The position numbers and the translations under genes were made by a program. Shown in pieces: positions 6,491 through 15,953 of a stretch of DNA of 40,982 nucleotides (position 1 is the first letter of the stretch; each line of letters begins with the position of its first letter). Origin of the DNA: Methanobacteriota archaeon (lineage in GTDB: Archaea; Thermoplasmatota; Poseidoniia; Poseidoniales; Poseidoniaceae); contig PBTH01000060.1 of the NCBI GenBank assembly GCA_002726495.1, forward strand, positions 1 to 40,982, read 5' to 3'. The notes below the pieces were generated by a model. The model worked only from the letters and a program-made list of their open reading frames with translations. It was not told the DNA's origin and ran no database searches.

Positions 6491-7924
6491 TCACTCTTCT
6501 TCATCGTCATCTAGAGAAAAGATGAGTTTACCAAGGAAGACGCGCTCCATGACGCTAAGTTTTCCTTCTGTGACGATCTCATCAAATTGCTTTTGCCACT
6601 TTTGTGGAGAAGGCATCAATCCGATACCAATGTTAATGAGTTCAATTTGGTCAACGCTCAAACGTCCTCTGCGCAACGCGTATTCTGATGCAATACGGGC
6701 AGACATCATGGCAACTTGCAAGTCACTGTACCCAAGGACCGATTGAAGTTCATTGAGCATTCGCTCTTCATAGGCAGTAATACGTCCGTCTTTAATGGCC
6801 TCTCTCCAAGCTTCTTCAAGCGTTGGTGCTCGCTCAGAAAGAAGAATAGCCAACGGTCGTGTTGCCTCAATGTTTTCAAGAACGATTTTGAGAATAACAA
6901 CCAACGGAATTGATAGAATCATACCAATGATACCCCATAGCCAGAAGGAGAATGCTGTTACGACGAGGAGCAGTACTGGGGATATATCGAGAGCCCGCCC
7001 AGCCCAACGTGTTTCAATGACGTTGCCCCACATTTGTTGGTTGGACAACAAGAGGACTGAAAGGAGAATAAGCATACTTGGTTCGAGGAGAATAAATCCG
7101 AGAACAAGAGGTGGAATGGTTGCAAGAAGTGAACCGATGTAAGGCACATAATTGAGCAAAAAGGTCAGAAGAGCCCAAGTGAACCACAAATCAATGCCAA
7201 AGAAGAGCATGACAATACCCGCACAAACTGCAGTACCCAAACCGACTCCAGTCTTGACAACAACATAGGTATTGACGCTGGCTTCAATTTGGTCTCGAAT
7301 CATGTGGACACGTTCTGATGCACCACCAGGGTATGCACGTTCAATTCGCCCTGGTAACAAACTTGCTTCAAAAATGATGAACAGCAAAAAGAACAGCACG
7401 GTAAGCCCCATGATGAATAAAGCACCAACGCTGGAAAGAAGTTTGCTGAATAGGTCTGAAAGTTCAGAATCTTCTGAAAGAATCCCCATCGTGGCTAAAT
7501 CTTGATTGAATGTACCGTTTTCAGTTGCTCCAGAATCCATCATCGTTTTTCCAATCAGCGGAGAATCTTTCATTTCATCCCAGCGCTCATCCAACTTTGT
7601 GGTATAGTAATCCATTCGCTCATCATCATCAGCCATAGCTGCTGCTTGCTGATATGCAAAAAATCCAGCACTGAGAACAATCAAAATTGCAAGCATCAGC
7701 ATTGTAATGTACGAAAGCATGATTGGAAATCCCTTTCTTGAGAGCAAATCTGCACCAGGCTTCAATACGAAATAGATGCCGAGGGCAATAAATAATGGCT
7801 GAAGGACATCAATAAGATAAATCAGCCATACAGTGACAAGTGTCATCAAAATCGCAGCGTGTGAAAATGTGCCGAGACGTTGACGGAAATTGTTGCTGTC
7901 CCAAATCCTGGCGTTCTCTTCCAT
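6491..7924 (-). CDS. AI-2E family membrane transporter with C-terminal cytoplasmic domain
   Basis: The 477-aa protein has the AI-2E (PerM/YdiK) arrangement: two N-terminal hydrophobic segments (about 22-75), a third segment before a hydrophilic extracytoplasmic loop, then a cluster of helices containing VLLLSNQQMWGNVIETRWAG, matching the family's characteristic late block, and IPLVVILK. Members export small solutes, and substrates vary (quorum molecule, Na+/H+, glycine betaine). The last 95 residues after LLSERAPTLEE are an added soluble domain with two similar pieces, KDGRITAYEERMLNEL and TEGKLSVMERVFLGKL, ending in acidic DDDEEE. Its start lies 42 nt after the MFS gene end on the same strand, suggesting co-transcription. 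Confidence 0.87.
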   Translation of the reverse strand: MEENARIWDSNNFRQRLGTFSHAAILMTLVTVWLIYLIDVLQPLFIALGIYFVLKPGADLLSRKGFPIMLSYITMLMLAILIVLSAGFFAYQQAAAMADDDERMDYYTTKLDERWDEMKDSPLIGKTMMDSGATENGTFNQDLATMGILSEDSELSDLFSKLLSSVGALFIMGLTVLFFLLFIIFEASLLPGRIERAYPGGASERVHMIRDQIEASVNTYVVVKTGVGLGTAVCAGIVMLFFGIDLWFTWALLTFLLNYVPYIGSLLATIPPLVLGFILLEPSMLILLSVLLLSNQQMWGNVIETRWAGRALDISPVLLLVVTAFSFWLWGIIGMILSIPLVVILKIVLENIEATRPLAILLSERAPTLEEAWREAIKDGRITAYEERMLNELQSVLGYSDLQVAMMSARIASEYALRRGRLSVDQIELINIGIGLMPSPQKWQKQFDEIVTEGKLSVMERVFLGKLIFSLDDDEEE

Positions 7925-7966
7925 GCAAAGGCTAAGACATCGTCCCTTTTGAAAACATCTCAGCGT

Positions 7967-9310
7967 CTATTCGTCAGATTTTGATGCAGAATCCGTCTTA
8001 AAATGCGGCAATCGCCAAGTGAGAATCATAGAAATTAGCATCAGGAAGCCACACAAATGAAACGCAGTATGATAATCCCATGGGAAACTACCACGAACGG
8101 TGAGTTCCCAGACAATACCTCCTGTAAGAGGTCCAAGAATACGGGCGAAAGCACCGAGTGACTCTTGAGCACCCATTACCAATCCAAGTTCATAACCCTC
8201 ATGGCGGGCAATTTGTGTAAGATATGTTGATGATGCCGGTTGAAAAACACCGTTTCCAATTGCAATCAACGAACAAACGAATAGAAGTCCAATCCATGCA
8301 CTGCTTGATTCTGTATAAGGCACCAAGACCAGCCCTAGTCCAGTTGTTATCGCAGCGTAAGGAATCAGACGACGGGTTCCAAAACGACGTGTTAATGGTC
8401 CAATCAGTACTCCTTGAGTGAGTATTCCGAAAAGCCCAATCATTGCAAAGACACGACCGTTATCTTTCTCACTGAATCCTAAACCCCCGCTTAAAACATC
8501 CATTTCAGTATAGAGAATGAACACAGCATGCATTACCGTAAATCCGAGCGTGAACAGCATTGTTACCCAAATCATCGCCCCAATACTGCCCTTTCTTAAC
8601 ATGGATAACGAGTTGGAGAACATGCCTTTCATCTCATCACCCCAAGAGCGTCGAGTGTGTTCGGATTGCTCACTCAGATCAAGTGATTCGGGAAGATAAC
8701 GAAGAGCCAAGATGAAAGAACCTGCGGAAAGAAGGCTTGCCACAACACAAGGCAAGAGATATGGATACGTTTCAAAAACGGTTCCTACGAAGAGATCCCA
8801 TCGTTGTGCAGGACTTGAGAATTCTCCACCGAGAAACGGACCGATCGTAAAACCGAGTCCAAACGCAGCTCCGATGAGCCCCATGCGAGTTGCCAACTGA
8901 TGAGGTGCACTCACATCACCGATGTAAGCACGTGCAACTGCAATGTTTCCATTGAAAACACCCGCAAAGAATCTCGCACCAAAGGCAAACATCAGTGTGT
9001 TTGAAAATCCAAAGGCAGTAAAGAAAACGGTGTTGCCTACAAGCCCAATCATCAAAACCGGACGTCGGCCTATCCGGTCGGAAAGTGCACCCCAGAATGG
9101 AGAAAAGAGAAATTGCGCTGCAGAATAGGAGGTCATCAGCAACCCTACCCAAAGTCCGATTTGTACGATGCCTTCGGCTTCTGCTAAATCTTTGACAAGG
9201 TAGGTCAAAAATGGGATAATGATTCCAAATCCAATCATATCGATCATGGTCACCATGAACAGTACAAACAGTGCTGCCTTTCCGGTTGATGGTTCATGTT
9301 CGTGTTCCAT
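7967..9310 (-). CDS. MFS transporter, drug:H+ antiporter (TetA/DHA1-like)
   Basis: The protein is about 447 aa with around 12 hydrophobic segments. The N-terminal half has GFGIIIPFLTYL and the MFS loop 2-3 signature as WGALSDRIGRRPVLMIG (motif A, GxLSDRxGRRP), and the block GFTIGPFLGG matches the antiporter motif C region. The overall plan resembles TetA-like proton antiporters for drugs or metabolites; the substrate is unknown. I prefer ATG 9310, preceded by GGTGAT. A GTG at 9331 in the same frame would add seven residues. The His/Glu-rich N-terminus MEHEHEP is cytoplasmic. Confidence 0.9.
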   Translation of the reverse strand: MEHEHEPSTGKAALFVLFMVTMIDMIGFGIIIPFLTYLVKDLAEAEGIVQIGLWVGLLMTSYSAAQFLFSPFWGALSDRIGRRPVLMIGLVGNTVFFTAFGFSNTLMFAFGARFFAGVFNGNIAVARAYIGDVSAPHQLATRMGLIGAAFGLGFTIGPFLGGEFSSPAQRWDLFVGTVFETYPYLLPCVVASLLSAGSFILALRYLPESLDLSEQSEHTRRSWGDEMKGMFSNSLSMLRKGSIGAMIWVTMLFTLGFTVMHAVFILYTEMDVLSGGLGFSEKDNGRVFAMIGLFGILTQGVLIGPLTRRFGTRRLIPYAAITTGLGLVLVPYTESSSAWIGLLFVCSLIAIGNGVFQPASSTYLTQIARHEGYELGLVMGAQESLGAFARILGPLTGGIVWELTVRGSFPWDYHTAFHLCGFLMLISMILTWRLPHFKTDSASKSDE

Positions 9311-9393
9311 CAAATCACCGTCCCTTATCACTGAGTTCTTCCTTTTGTAATCGGCGATGGATTACCAACAGCTTCGGTGATTTCACGGCATTA

Positions 9394-11454
9394 TCAAACC
9401 AATGAAATCTTGGACTGAACTTCAGGAGTTAGACGGTCAATAACCGCTTCCAGACGCTCCACTAGGCTGGCCTTTTGGTCATGCTTAATCAGTGCATACT
9501 TCATGACTTCATCAAGCGTATCAACCGCAACAACCTCGACCATCTTTTCAAATCGGTCGTCAAGAAGCACATCTTGCATGTTAGCACGAGGCACGACAAT
9601 CATTTTGACACCCGAGCGTGCAGCTGCTTCAATTTTAGCAGTTACTCCGCCGATTGGAAGCACTTCACCACGGACAGAAAGAGAACCGGTCATGGCCAAA
9701 TCTTGGCGAATCGGGATGTTTTCAAGCGCTGAAATGATCGCAGTAGCAATGGTAATTGATGCTGAATCACCATCAACCCCATGCGTATCAACGAACTGGA
9801 TGTGAATGTCATAATCTGAGATATCCTTGCCAGTGAGTTTCTTGATGACTGCACTAACGTTGGTAACACTTTCTTTAGCGAGGTCAGAAAGACCACCTGT
9901 TGCGTGAATCTTTCCACCACCGCCTAAAGACGGAGTAACCAGTGCCTCTACTGGAAGCATGATACCGCTAAAGTCAGAAAGACCAGAATTTGCACCAAGA
10001 ACTGCGAGTCCGTTCACTCGTCCAATACGCTCTCCTGTGTTAACCAGCATGGCATAGTCTTGGCGACGTTCAATCATCCTATCAGCGACTTGCTGTTCCA
10101 ATGGCTTTGCAATGTTGCGTGCGCCAAGAACATGTTCTGCCGATGTGAAAGGAGCGCCCGCCTCAACAGCAAGGTCTCCAGCAATCCGTACCAGCCCACC
10201 GAGTTCACGAAGTCGGAGGGAAAGTTTTCCACGGCGTCCGGCTCTTCGTTGTGCTTCTCGTAGGATGATCGCCACAGCACTCTTGTCAAAGTGTGGAATC
10301 TCACGTACTGTGTCTAAATCGCGACGCACTTCTTGGGCAATGAAGCGAATAAGACGGCGTCGATTTCGTGAGGTGTCAGGCATCTCTGAGTTCACATAGA
10401 CCTCATAGCCGTACCCTCGGATACGGCTACGCAAAGCTGGGTGCATTCCTTGAATGGCATCCAGATTGCCTGCTGCGATGAGGATGAAGTCACATGGTAC
10501 CGGTTCGGTCTTGGTCAGTGCACCGGATGAGCGTTCGGAACGACCCGAAATCGGGAAAGCTCGCTCTTGCATTGCTGTAAGAAGTGCCTGTTGTTCTTCG
10601 AGTCGAAGGAGGTTAATTTCGTCAATGTAAAGGACACCTTTGTGTGCACGGTGAATCGCACCAGGTTCAACTCTGTCGTGGGCAGGAGTTTCCATTCCAC
10701 CCGACTGGAACGGATCGTGGCGAACATCGCCGAGTAGGGAACCGGATAGTGTTGCCGTAGCGTCAATGAATGCGGGAAGAGCATTGGGTTCATGCTTCAC
10801 AAGTACCTTGGGTATTCTGCTGTCATCGACCGCACCCAGACGGCTGCGAATGAACATGTAACCAAAGACAAGAAGGAAACCGCCAAAGAGCAACGTGAAC
10901 AGGTCGCCAGATTGCAATGCTGCGATCAGAATAAGGAATCCAATCGCTGCGAAAGCGATGAACAACATCTTCTGAGATTTTTCTCGTTGTTGACGAATGG
11001 CTTCTTTTTGAACCTTGACGATTCGTTCGGCTCGACCTGAAGGAACGGTACGTACACGAGGAACGTTTTCATCGTCTTCATTTGGATATACAAGGACATC
11101 TTCCAAAGCATCGCGTGGTAACAAGTCGGTCATGGAACGAGCGAGCATTGATTTTCCAGTACCCGGGTCTCCAATCATCAACATGTGTCGGCGCTGTTCT
11201 GCAGCCTTCTTGATCACAACAGACCCCGCTTCTTGCCCGATAACTTGGTCAACAAGGCGTTCAGGAATGGGTACGTCCGCAGTAGATTCAAACTCAACTC
11301 CCGAAATCCACTCCTCTACCGAAGCGGCGACAATTTCATCCGTACCGCCTGCTTCAGGAGCCCACACAGTAACCTCTTCCTCGGATGCGTCAACGATTTC
11401 CTCGTCAGCCGCGTCAAGGACAGGCTCGGTGTTATCTTCGTCTGCCACGTTCAT
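9394..11454 (-). CDS. lonB: Membrane-anchored ATP-dependent protease LonB
   Basis: The archaeal Lon degrades misfolded and regulatory proteins at the inner face of the membrane. The 686-aa protein has an acidic N-terminal extension (about 45 residues), Walker A GDPGTGKS (near 96-103), and two transmembrane segments inserted in the AAA module (about 163-205). Walker B is [10 protein letters not shown], and the C-terminal Lon protease domain carries catalytic Ser in DGDSAS and Lys in [10 protein letters not shown]. The membrane insertion distinguishes LonB from cytoplasmic LonA. Length and layout are normal, apart from the acidic N-terminal extension. It is upstream of the MFS gene on the same strand, about 80 nt away. 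Confidence 0.96.
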   Translation of the reverse strand: MNVADEDNTEPVLDAADEEIVDASEEEVTVWAPEAGGTDEIVAASVEEWISGVEFESTADVPIPERLVDQVIGQEAGSVVIKKAAEQRRHMLMIGDPGTGKSMLARSMTDLLPRDALEDVLVYPNEDDENVPRVRTVPSGRAERIVKVQKEAIRQQREKSQKMLFIAFAAIGFLILIAALQSGDLFTLLFGGFLLVFGYMFIRSRLGAVDDSRIPKVLVKHEPNALPAFIDATATLSGSLLGDVRHDPFQSGGMETPAHDRVEPGAIHRAHKGVLYIDEINLLRLEEQQALLTAMQERAFPISGRSERSSGALTKTEPVPCDFILIAAGNLDAIQGMHPALRSRIRGYGYEVYVNSEMPDTSRNRRRLIRFIAQEVRRDLDTVREIPHFDKSAVAIILREAQRRAGRRGKLSLRLRELGGLVRIAGDLAVEAGAPFTSAEHVLGARNIAKPLEQQVADRMIERRQDYAMLVNTGERIGRVNGLAVLGANSGLSDFSGIMLPVEALVTPSLGGGGKIHATGGLSDLAKESVTNVSAVIKKLTGKDISDYDIHIQFVDTHGVDGDSASITIATAIISALENIPIRQDLAMTGSLSVRGEVLPIGGVTAKIEAAARSGVKMIVVPRANMQDVLLDDRFEKMVEVVAVDTLDEVMKYALIKHDQKASLVERLEAVIDRLTPEVQSKISLV

Positions 11455-11523
11455 TCCCTCGTTGTGCTCCCCTTTAGGGGTATGCTTTGGGCAAGAAATG
11501 CTTACCCGATAAAAATGCTACAA

Positions 11524-14500
11524 TCAATATTGGTTCATCTGGTCAAGATATTGCTGACCGTAGTAAGCCCATTGTTCCATCGACCATCCGGCAGGAAGGC
11601 CGCCAGGGGGCAATGGAGGACCAGCAACCGCTGGAGGGGCTGGAATAGGTGCAACTGGTTGTGCAACCGGTTGTTGATATGCAACTGGTGCAACAGCTTG
11701 TGCAACCGGTTGTTGGAAGATTTCTTGAGCACCACCGTACATCGAGTTGGCCACTGCGTCATGAACTGGTAATGTTGCCTCATTCCATTTTGGCTCAACG
11801 ACTTGGGTTCTGTCGCCTCGCATGAACATCAGTCCAAGCAGCGAAGCAACAATGAGAACTCCAATTACAATGATAAGGACATTTGTATCCAACAAAGCGG
11901 AGCCTTCTGGTTGATTGGAACTTTGCACATCATCTGTTGGGCAATTTGCACGCTCATCTTTACAGGCGACTGCTAAATTTGCTTTGAGGTCTACAAGTTC
12001 TGCTTCCATTGCATCAACATCGCCTTCTCCAGCTTTAATCAATACCTCAAGTATGGTGATGTCAGATGTGAGGATGGCGATGTGACCGGTTAGCATGGTA
12101 TCATCCATATCTGCTGGAGCAGGCATCTCTTCGGTAATAGAGAATTTGACCTCATTTCCGGGGAAGGTTTTGTAATCGTCGCCGTTTTCGTCAACTGCAT
12201 CGATTTTCAGCGTATAATAATCCATATCTCGAGAACCATTTGAACGGTATTCTTCAATCCAATCAAGTGTTTCTGACCAGCCAACATTGGATTTGGCTAC
12301 ATTAAGCGAAGTTGTTTCAAGTCCTTCGCATTGTCCAGTAAGGGCAGTACAGAGCTGCCAGGTGAGGTCGATGGAGGTGAAAATCGGTGCATCCTCGGTC
12401 AAGAGCAATGTTGCTGTTGGCGTTTGGCCAATGTAAGTGTCTTCCATACTAACGTACATCATTCCACTGCCATCATTTTCAGTTGAAATATAGAATGGGT
12501 AAGCGTCAAAGACATCGACCGTCATTATGTAGGTGTTAGATGCATATCCATCGGTAGCAACAATGGTAACGGTTTGCTCGCCGGTCTGGTCAAAGTTGAG
12601 GATCATGTTTCCATCAAGGATATTGTATCGTGCTGCACCAGGCTCGCTTGGCGTTACGGTGATGAAGGCTTGTTCAATTGGGCTATCAACATCTACTGTA
12701 CGTGATTTGAGGTTGATGACCATCTGCTTTCCACGCTTGAGCTGGAAATCTTCAATATCGGTCATATCAATGCGAGGTGCATCGTTAATCGGGTTGATAC
12801 GAATGGTGACCGTTTGGTCTGAAAATTGAACACCGTCGCTTGCACGAAGTGTAATCACACTCTCTCCATTAGCATCATCATCAACTGGAACAAAGTTTAG
12901 AGTCACGCCGTTTGGCGTTGGCACAAGTTCCGCAGAGATGGCTTCAGGATTGGTTTGTGACATGATTTCGATAGCGAGATCTGCTGCATTGACAGTGCCC
13001 CCGTTTTCATCAGTGTCGGTCACGTAGGAGTTGAGGATGAGAGAGCCTGCACCTGCTTCATCAACGAGTTGAAGTGGCAGACCTGACCAGCGAGGCTGAC
13101 CGTTTTCAATCACATTGAACATGAGAGTACCGTAAGGAATGATTCCTGTGTCGCTGTAATCTGCTCCATCATCTACAGTGACTTCAATCCCTTTCTGTCC
13201 AAGAGGACATCCATCGTCGTATGGGAACAGAACTTCAAGTTCTTGGGTGTCTGCGTGCCATGCTACGAAGTTTGGACTGCTTGAAGTAACGACAAGGTCC
13301 TTGAGAAGAGTTTCAGGGTCTTCGATGTGGCCGTTCATATTGACCTTGGTGCTGATATCGCACATGACTGTTGGAACAGGGTCTGCCACTACTGTGGGTT
13401 CACCGTTTGCGAGTTCAAATCCATCTGAACCGGATGATACAGCCCAATTGCTGGTCTGGCCACGATTGTCAACAGTTCGAGAGCGAATATCGTAAATCCC
13501 TGCGGGCATGTCCAGTGTAGGTGAAATCACATATTGGCGTCCTTCGTTAGGCGTATCCCTGTAAACGACATTGTCGCCACCGGATACGATGCTTGCATCC
13601 CATTGAGCCAAACCTGTTGGGGATACTTCAATGTCAAAAGTCATTGTATCAATGTTGTCAATGTTGTCGTCTGCAGAACCCTTGGCAAGAATGGTGAGGT
13701 GCTCGTTGCGAGCTACAACATTTGTGTCAACGACCTGAGCCTTCTTTGCAAGTGGTGGCCGGTCATGGTCGAGTTGTGTTTCTTTCATGTTATTGCTTGC
13801 CGCCATGTCGCCCGAGAGGCTGACGAGTCGGCTACCAAAGGTTGTTTTCCAAGCGCTTGTTGGTAGAGAAGAGGTGTCAAAGGTAGTTGATGCAGAGAGG
13901 AAGGAAGAGCCTTGAGCAACATTGAGTGTTGGAACTGATGTTGTATCAATCACGGTAGTTGAAACGCCGTTTTTGTAGTAGAATTCAAGTTGGCCGCCTG
14001 AAGTGTAATCCAGGTCACCGGTGTTCTTGACATCAGCACTGAGCGTCACAATATCTCCAGTCATGTAGGTTGAATCGCCCTCTGCGTTAAGCACAGATAG
14101 GGCAGTAATTCCAACATCCATCTTCGGACCCATTGTTGAATCAATGGCGTGGTAAACGTGGGGGCTGCTTCCGCCAACACTGATTTGATTTCCACTGATG
14201 AGTGCAGCAACAACAACTGCATTCGAAGTGCCTCCTGCGATCAAGTTCGTGGGCACAGATGTCCATGACACTGTCTGTTGTGCAGATGATGGCGAAACGC
14301 TTGCAAATGAGGTGCCTGAACCAGTGCTCTTTGTTTTGTAGGTGTCTCCTGAAGTAAGCCAACCCATCCAACAATTGTATCCGTGAGGAAGGGCACTGCC
14401 ACTGCTTGAGTAAGTGTAGGTTGTACATTCTTCTTCAACGATGGCTGCATAGAGTTTCATGTTTGATGCAGCACTGCCCGAGCCGGTGTACTTGTAAGAG

Positions 14501-15033
14501 ATGTCAATATCAAAAGTTCCACCGTTCGCTGAAATAGCCGCTGTCATTCCATAGGAGTTCGTTGTGGAGTGCATTCCACCTCCTGCGGAAAATTCGTTGT
14601 CATAGGTGTCATAGTTGGAAGATGCTCCACCTACTTTGCGGTCTGTTCGGTCTCCGAAGTAAGCATCTGGTGCGCCACCAGTAGGCCATTTCCACGAATA
14701 TGGAGCGACATTTCCTGCGCGGGTACTGTCCGTATCTCCGTACGAAGCCGACATGTAAGTGACGTAAACATACTCGTCAGGGAAATCTGTCTTGAGTTTG
14801 TGGTGAGCTGCTGAGCCACCGCCGGCTTTGTAGCAGTGTGGGCAGTTATCAGACGAGATGTATTGTGCGAAAACCACGTGTCCAGGTGAGGTCGCAGCGC
14901 TGTAGACAACAGGCTCCTCATCAAGCGATTCTTGCACTTCATTCGGATTCATATTGACGGTTAATCCAGTCATCGTACTGATGAAAAACAGCAAGACGAT
15001 TGAGAAAGCCATGGCTCGAACGGTTCCTTTCAT
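11524..15033 (-). CDS. Giant exported protein with Omp28-like thioredoxin domain and Ig-like repeats
   Basis: About 1169 aa. An N-terminal hydrophobic signal (MAFSIVLLFFISTMTGLTV) is followed by an Omp28/thioredoxin-like domain containing CPHC (near residue 65) and GGAPDAYFG. Then come CARDB- and cadherin-like beta-sandwich repeats with acidic calcium-type motifs such as DTDENGG and VDDDANGES. A single transmembrane segment (about 1070-1090, VLIIVIGVLIVASLLGLM) precedes a cytoplasmic Pro/Gln/Val-rich tail ending GWSMEQWAYYGQQYLDQMNQY. The protein would therefore be anchored with its bulk outside. The CPHC suggests extracellular thiol-disulfide activity. I chose ATG 15033 over 15069 because a TATA box lies 21-29 nt before it. 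Confidence 0.85.
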   Translation of the reverse strand: MKGTVRAMAFSIVLLFFISTMTGLTVNMNPNEVQESLDEEPVVYSAATSPGHVVFAQYISSDNCPHCYKAGGGSAAHHKLKTDFPDEYVYVTYMSASYGDTDSTRAGNVAPYSWKWPTGGAPDAYFGDRTDRKVGGASSNYDTYDNEFSAGGGMHSTTNSYGMTAAISANGGTFDIDISYKYTGSGSAASNMKLYAAIVEEECTTYTYSSSGSALPHGYNCWMGWLTSGDTYKTKSTGSGTSFASVSPSSAQQTVSWTSVPTNLIAGGTSNAVVVAALISGNQISVGGSSPHVYHAIDSTMGPKMDVGITALSVLNAEGDSTYMTGDIVTLSADVKNTGDLDYTSGGQLEFYYKNGVSTTVIDTTSVPTLNVAQGSSFLSASTTFDTSSLPTSAWKTTFGSRLVSLSGDMAASNNMKETQLDHDRPPLAKKAQVVDTNVVARNEHLTILAKGSADDNIDNIDTMTFDIEVSPTGLAQWDASIVSGGDNVVYRDTPNEGRQYVISPTLDMPAGIYDIRSRTVDNRGQTSNWAVSSGSDGFELANGEPTVVADPVPTVMCDISTKVNMNGHIEDPETLLKDLVVTSSSPNFVAWHADTQELEVLFPYDDGCPLGQKGIEVTVDDGADYSDTGIIPYGTLMFNVIENGQPRWSGLPLQLVDEAGAGSLILNSYVTDTDENGGTVNAADLAIEIMSQTNPEAISAELVPTPNGVTLNFVPVDDDANGESVITLRASDGVQFSDQTVTIRINPINDAPRIDMTDIEDFQLKRGKQMVINLKSRTVDVDSPIEQAFITVTPSEPGAARYNILDGNMILNFDQTGEQTVTIVATDGYASNTYIMTVDVFDAYPFYISTENDGSGMMYVSMEDTYIGQTPTATLLLTEDAPIFTSIDLTWQLCTALTGQCEGLETTSLNVAKSNVGWSETLDWIEEYRSNGSRDMDYYTLKIDAVDENGDDYKTFPGNEVKFSITEEMPAPADMDDTMLTGHIAILTSDITILEVLIKAGEGDVDAMEAELVDLKANLAVACKDERANCPTDDVQSSNQPEGSALLDTNVLIIVIGVLIVASLLGLMFMRGDRTQVVEPKWNEATLPVHDAVANSMYGGAQEIFQQPVAQAVAPVAYQQPVAQPVAPIPAPPAVAGPPLPPGGLPAGWSMEQWAYYGQQYLDQMNQY

Positions 15034-15053
15034 AAGCGTATGAAGACTTGGAC

Positions 15054-15062
15054 AGTATATGA
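15054..15062 (-). promoter_or_regulatory. TATA box of the Omp28-like giant protein gene
   Basis: The minus strand reads TCATATACT, 21-29 nt before the ATG at 15033. It lies inside the alternative longer reading frame, which supports the downstream start and an almost leaderless mRNA. Confidence 0.5.
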
Positions 15063-15167
15063 AACACACGCTCAGTTGTCAAAACATTGGTTTCCTACAA
15101 TGTTACATTTTTCGGTAATTTCGCATCATTGTCACAGGTTTAAGGATGAGAAGAAGGTGGCGAAAAC

Positions 15168-15953
15168 ATGACCAACGAGGCATGGGCCGTTTTGGTAGAA
15201 GAAGAGGGGAAAGTTCACGTCGTTGAAATGACTTCTGGATCTCGGAAAATCAAGGGTTTGGGCGTTTTTGACCCAATGGAACTTATCGCTCCCGTTGGCA
15301 TCGGTCAACAGGTTGCAATTGGCCAAAAATTGCTCACTCGAGTTCCAACTCGGCTACCCGAACTTAACAAAGGGATGTTGAGAAGAGCACAAACTGTCAG
15401 TTCAAAAGATGCTGGATGGTTCGTGGCAAAACTTGGGATTGGCCCAGGCGACAATGTCTTGGAAGCAGGCATAGGGAGTGCTGGATTGTCACTTCACATC
15501 GCCCGTGTACTTGGCAACAGTGGCACTCATGTGACCGTTGAACCACGCGCTGAACATGCAGATATTGGATTAGAAAATTTACGAAGAGCAAAGGAATGTT
15601 GGCTTGAATTCCCCTCACACCACCACATCGAAGGCACGGTTGAAACCGTAGGCGATCAACTCCAGACATATTGTGATGAATTTGATGCCATCGTATTGGA
15701 CTTACCAGACCATCCACCGGCCATACGTGCTGTCGCATCAACGCTCACCTATGGTGGGAGAATCGCATGTTACTGCCCAGTAACCCAACAGCTTGAACAT
15801 GCTTGGGAGGCATGTGAAGAAGCCGGATTGAAGGTTGAATGGGCGGGAGAGTTGATGGAGCGACAATGGGGCCGAGCCTCAAAGGGTGGAATGCGTCCGG
15901 TTAACGGACCGTTCGGACATACTGCATTTCTTTTGATAGCACAACGATGCTGA
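15168..15953 (+). CDS. trmI: tRNA (adenine-N1)-methyltransferase, TrmI/Trm61 type
   Basis: Uses SAM to make 1-methyladenosine in the T-loop of tRNA (positions 57/58 in archaea). The 261-aa protein has a small N-terminal beta domain and a Rossmann methyltransferase domain: LEAGIGSAGLSLHIARVLG (SAM motif I, about 102-120), VTVEPRAEHADIGLENL (motif II) and FDAIVLDLPDHP (catalytic block, normally DLPxP). The C-terminal YCPVTQQLEHAWEACEEAG matches TrmI. An AAGGTGG lies 7 nt before the ATG. Its stop abuts the convergent stop of the next giant protein with no gap. Confidence 0.92.
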   Translation: MTNEAWAVLVEEEGKVHVVEMTSGSRKIKGLGVFDPMELIAPVGIGQQVAIGQKLLTRVPTRLPELNKGMLRRAQTVSSKDAGWFVAKLGIGPGDNVLEAGIGSAGLSLHIARVLGNSGTHVTVEPRAEHADIGLENLRRAKECWLEFPSHHHIEGTVETVGDQLQTYCDEFDAIVLDLPDHPPAIRAVASTLTYGGRIACYCPVTQQLEHAWEACEEAGLKVEWAGELMERQWGRASKGGMRPVNGPFGHTAFLLIAQRC

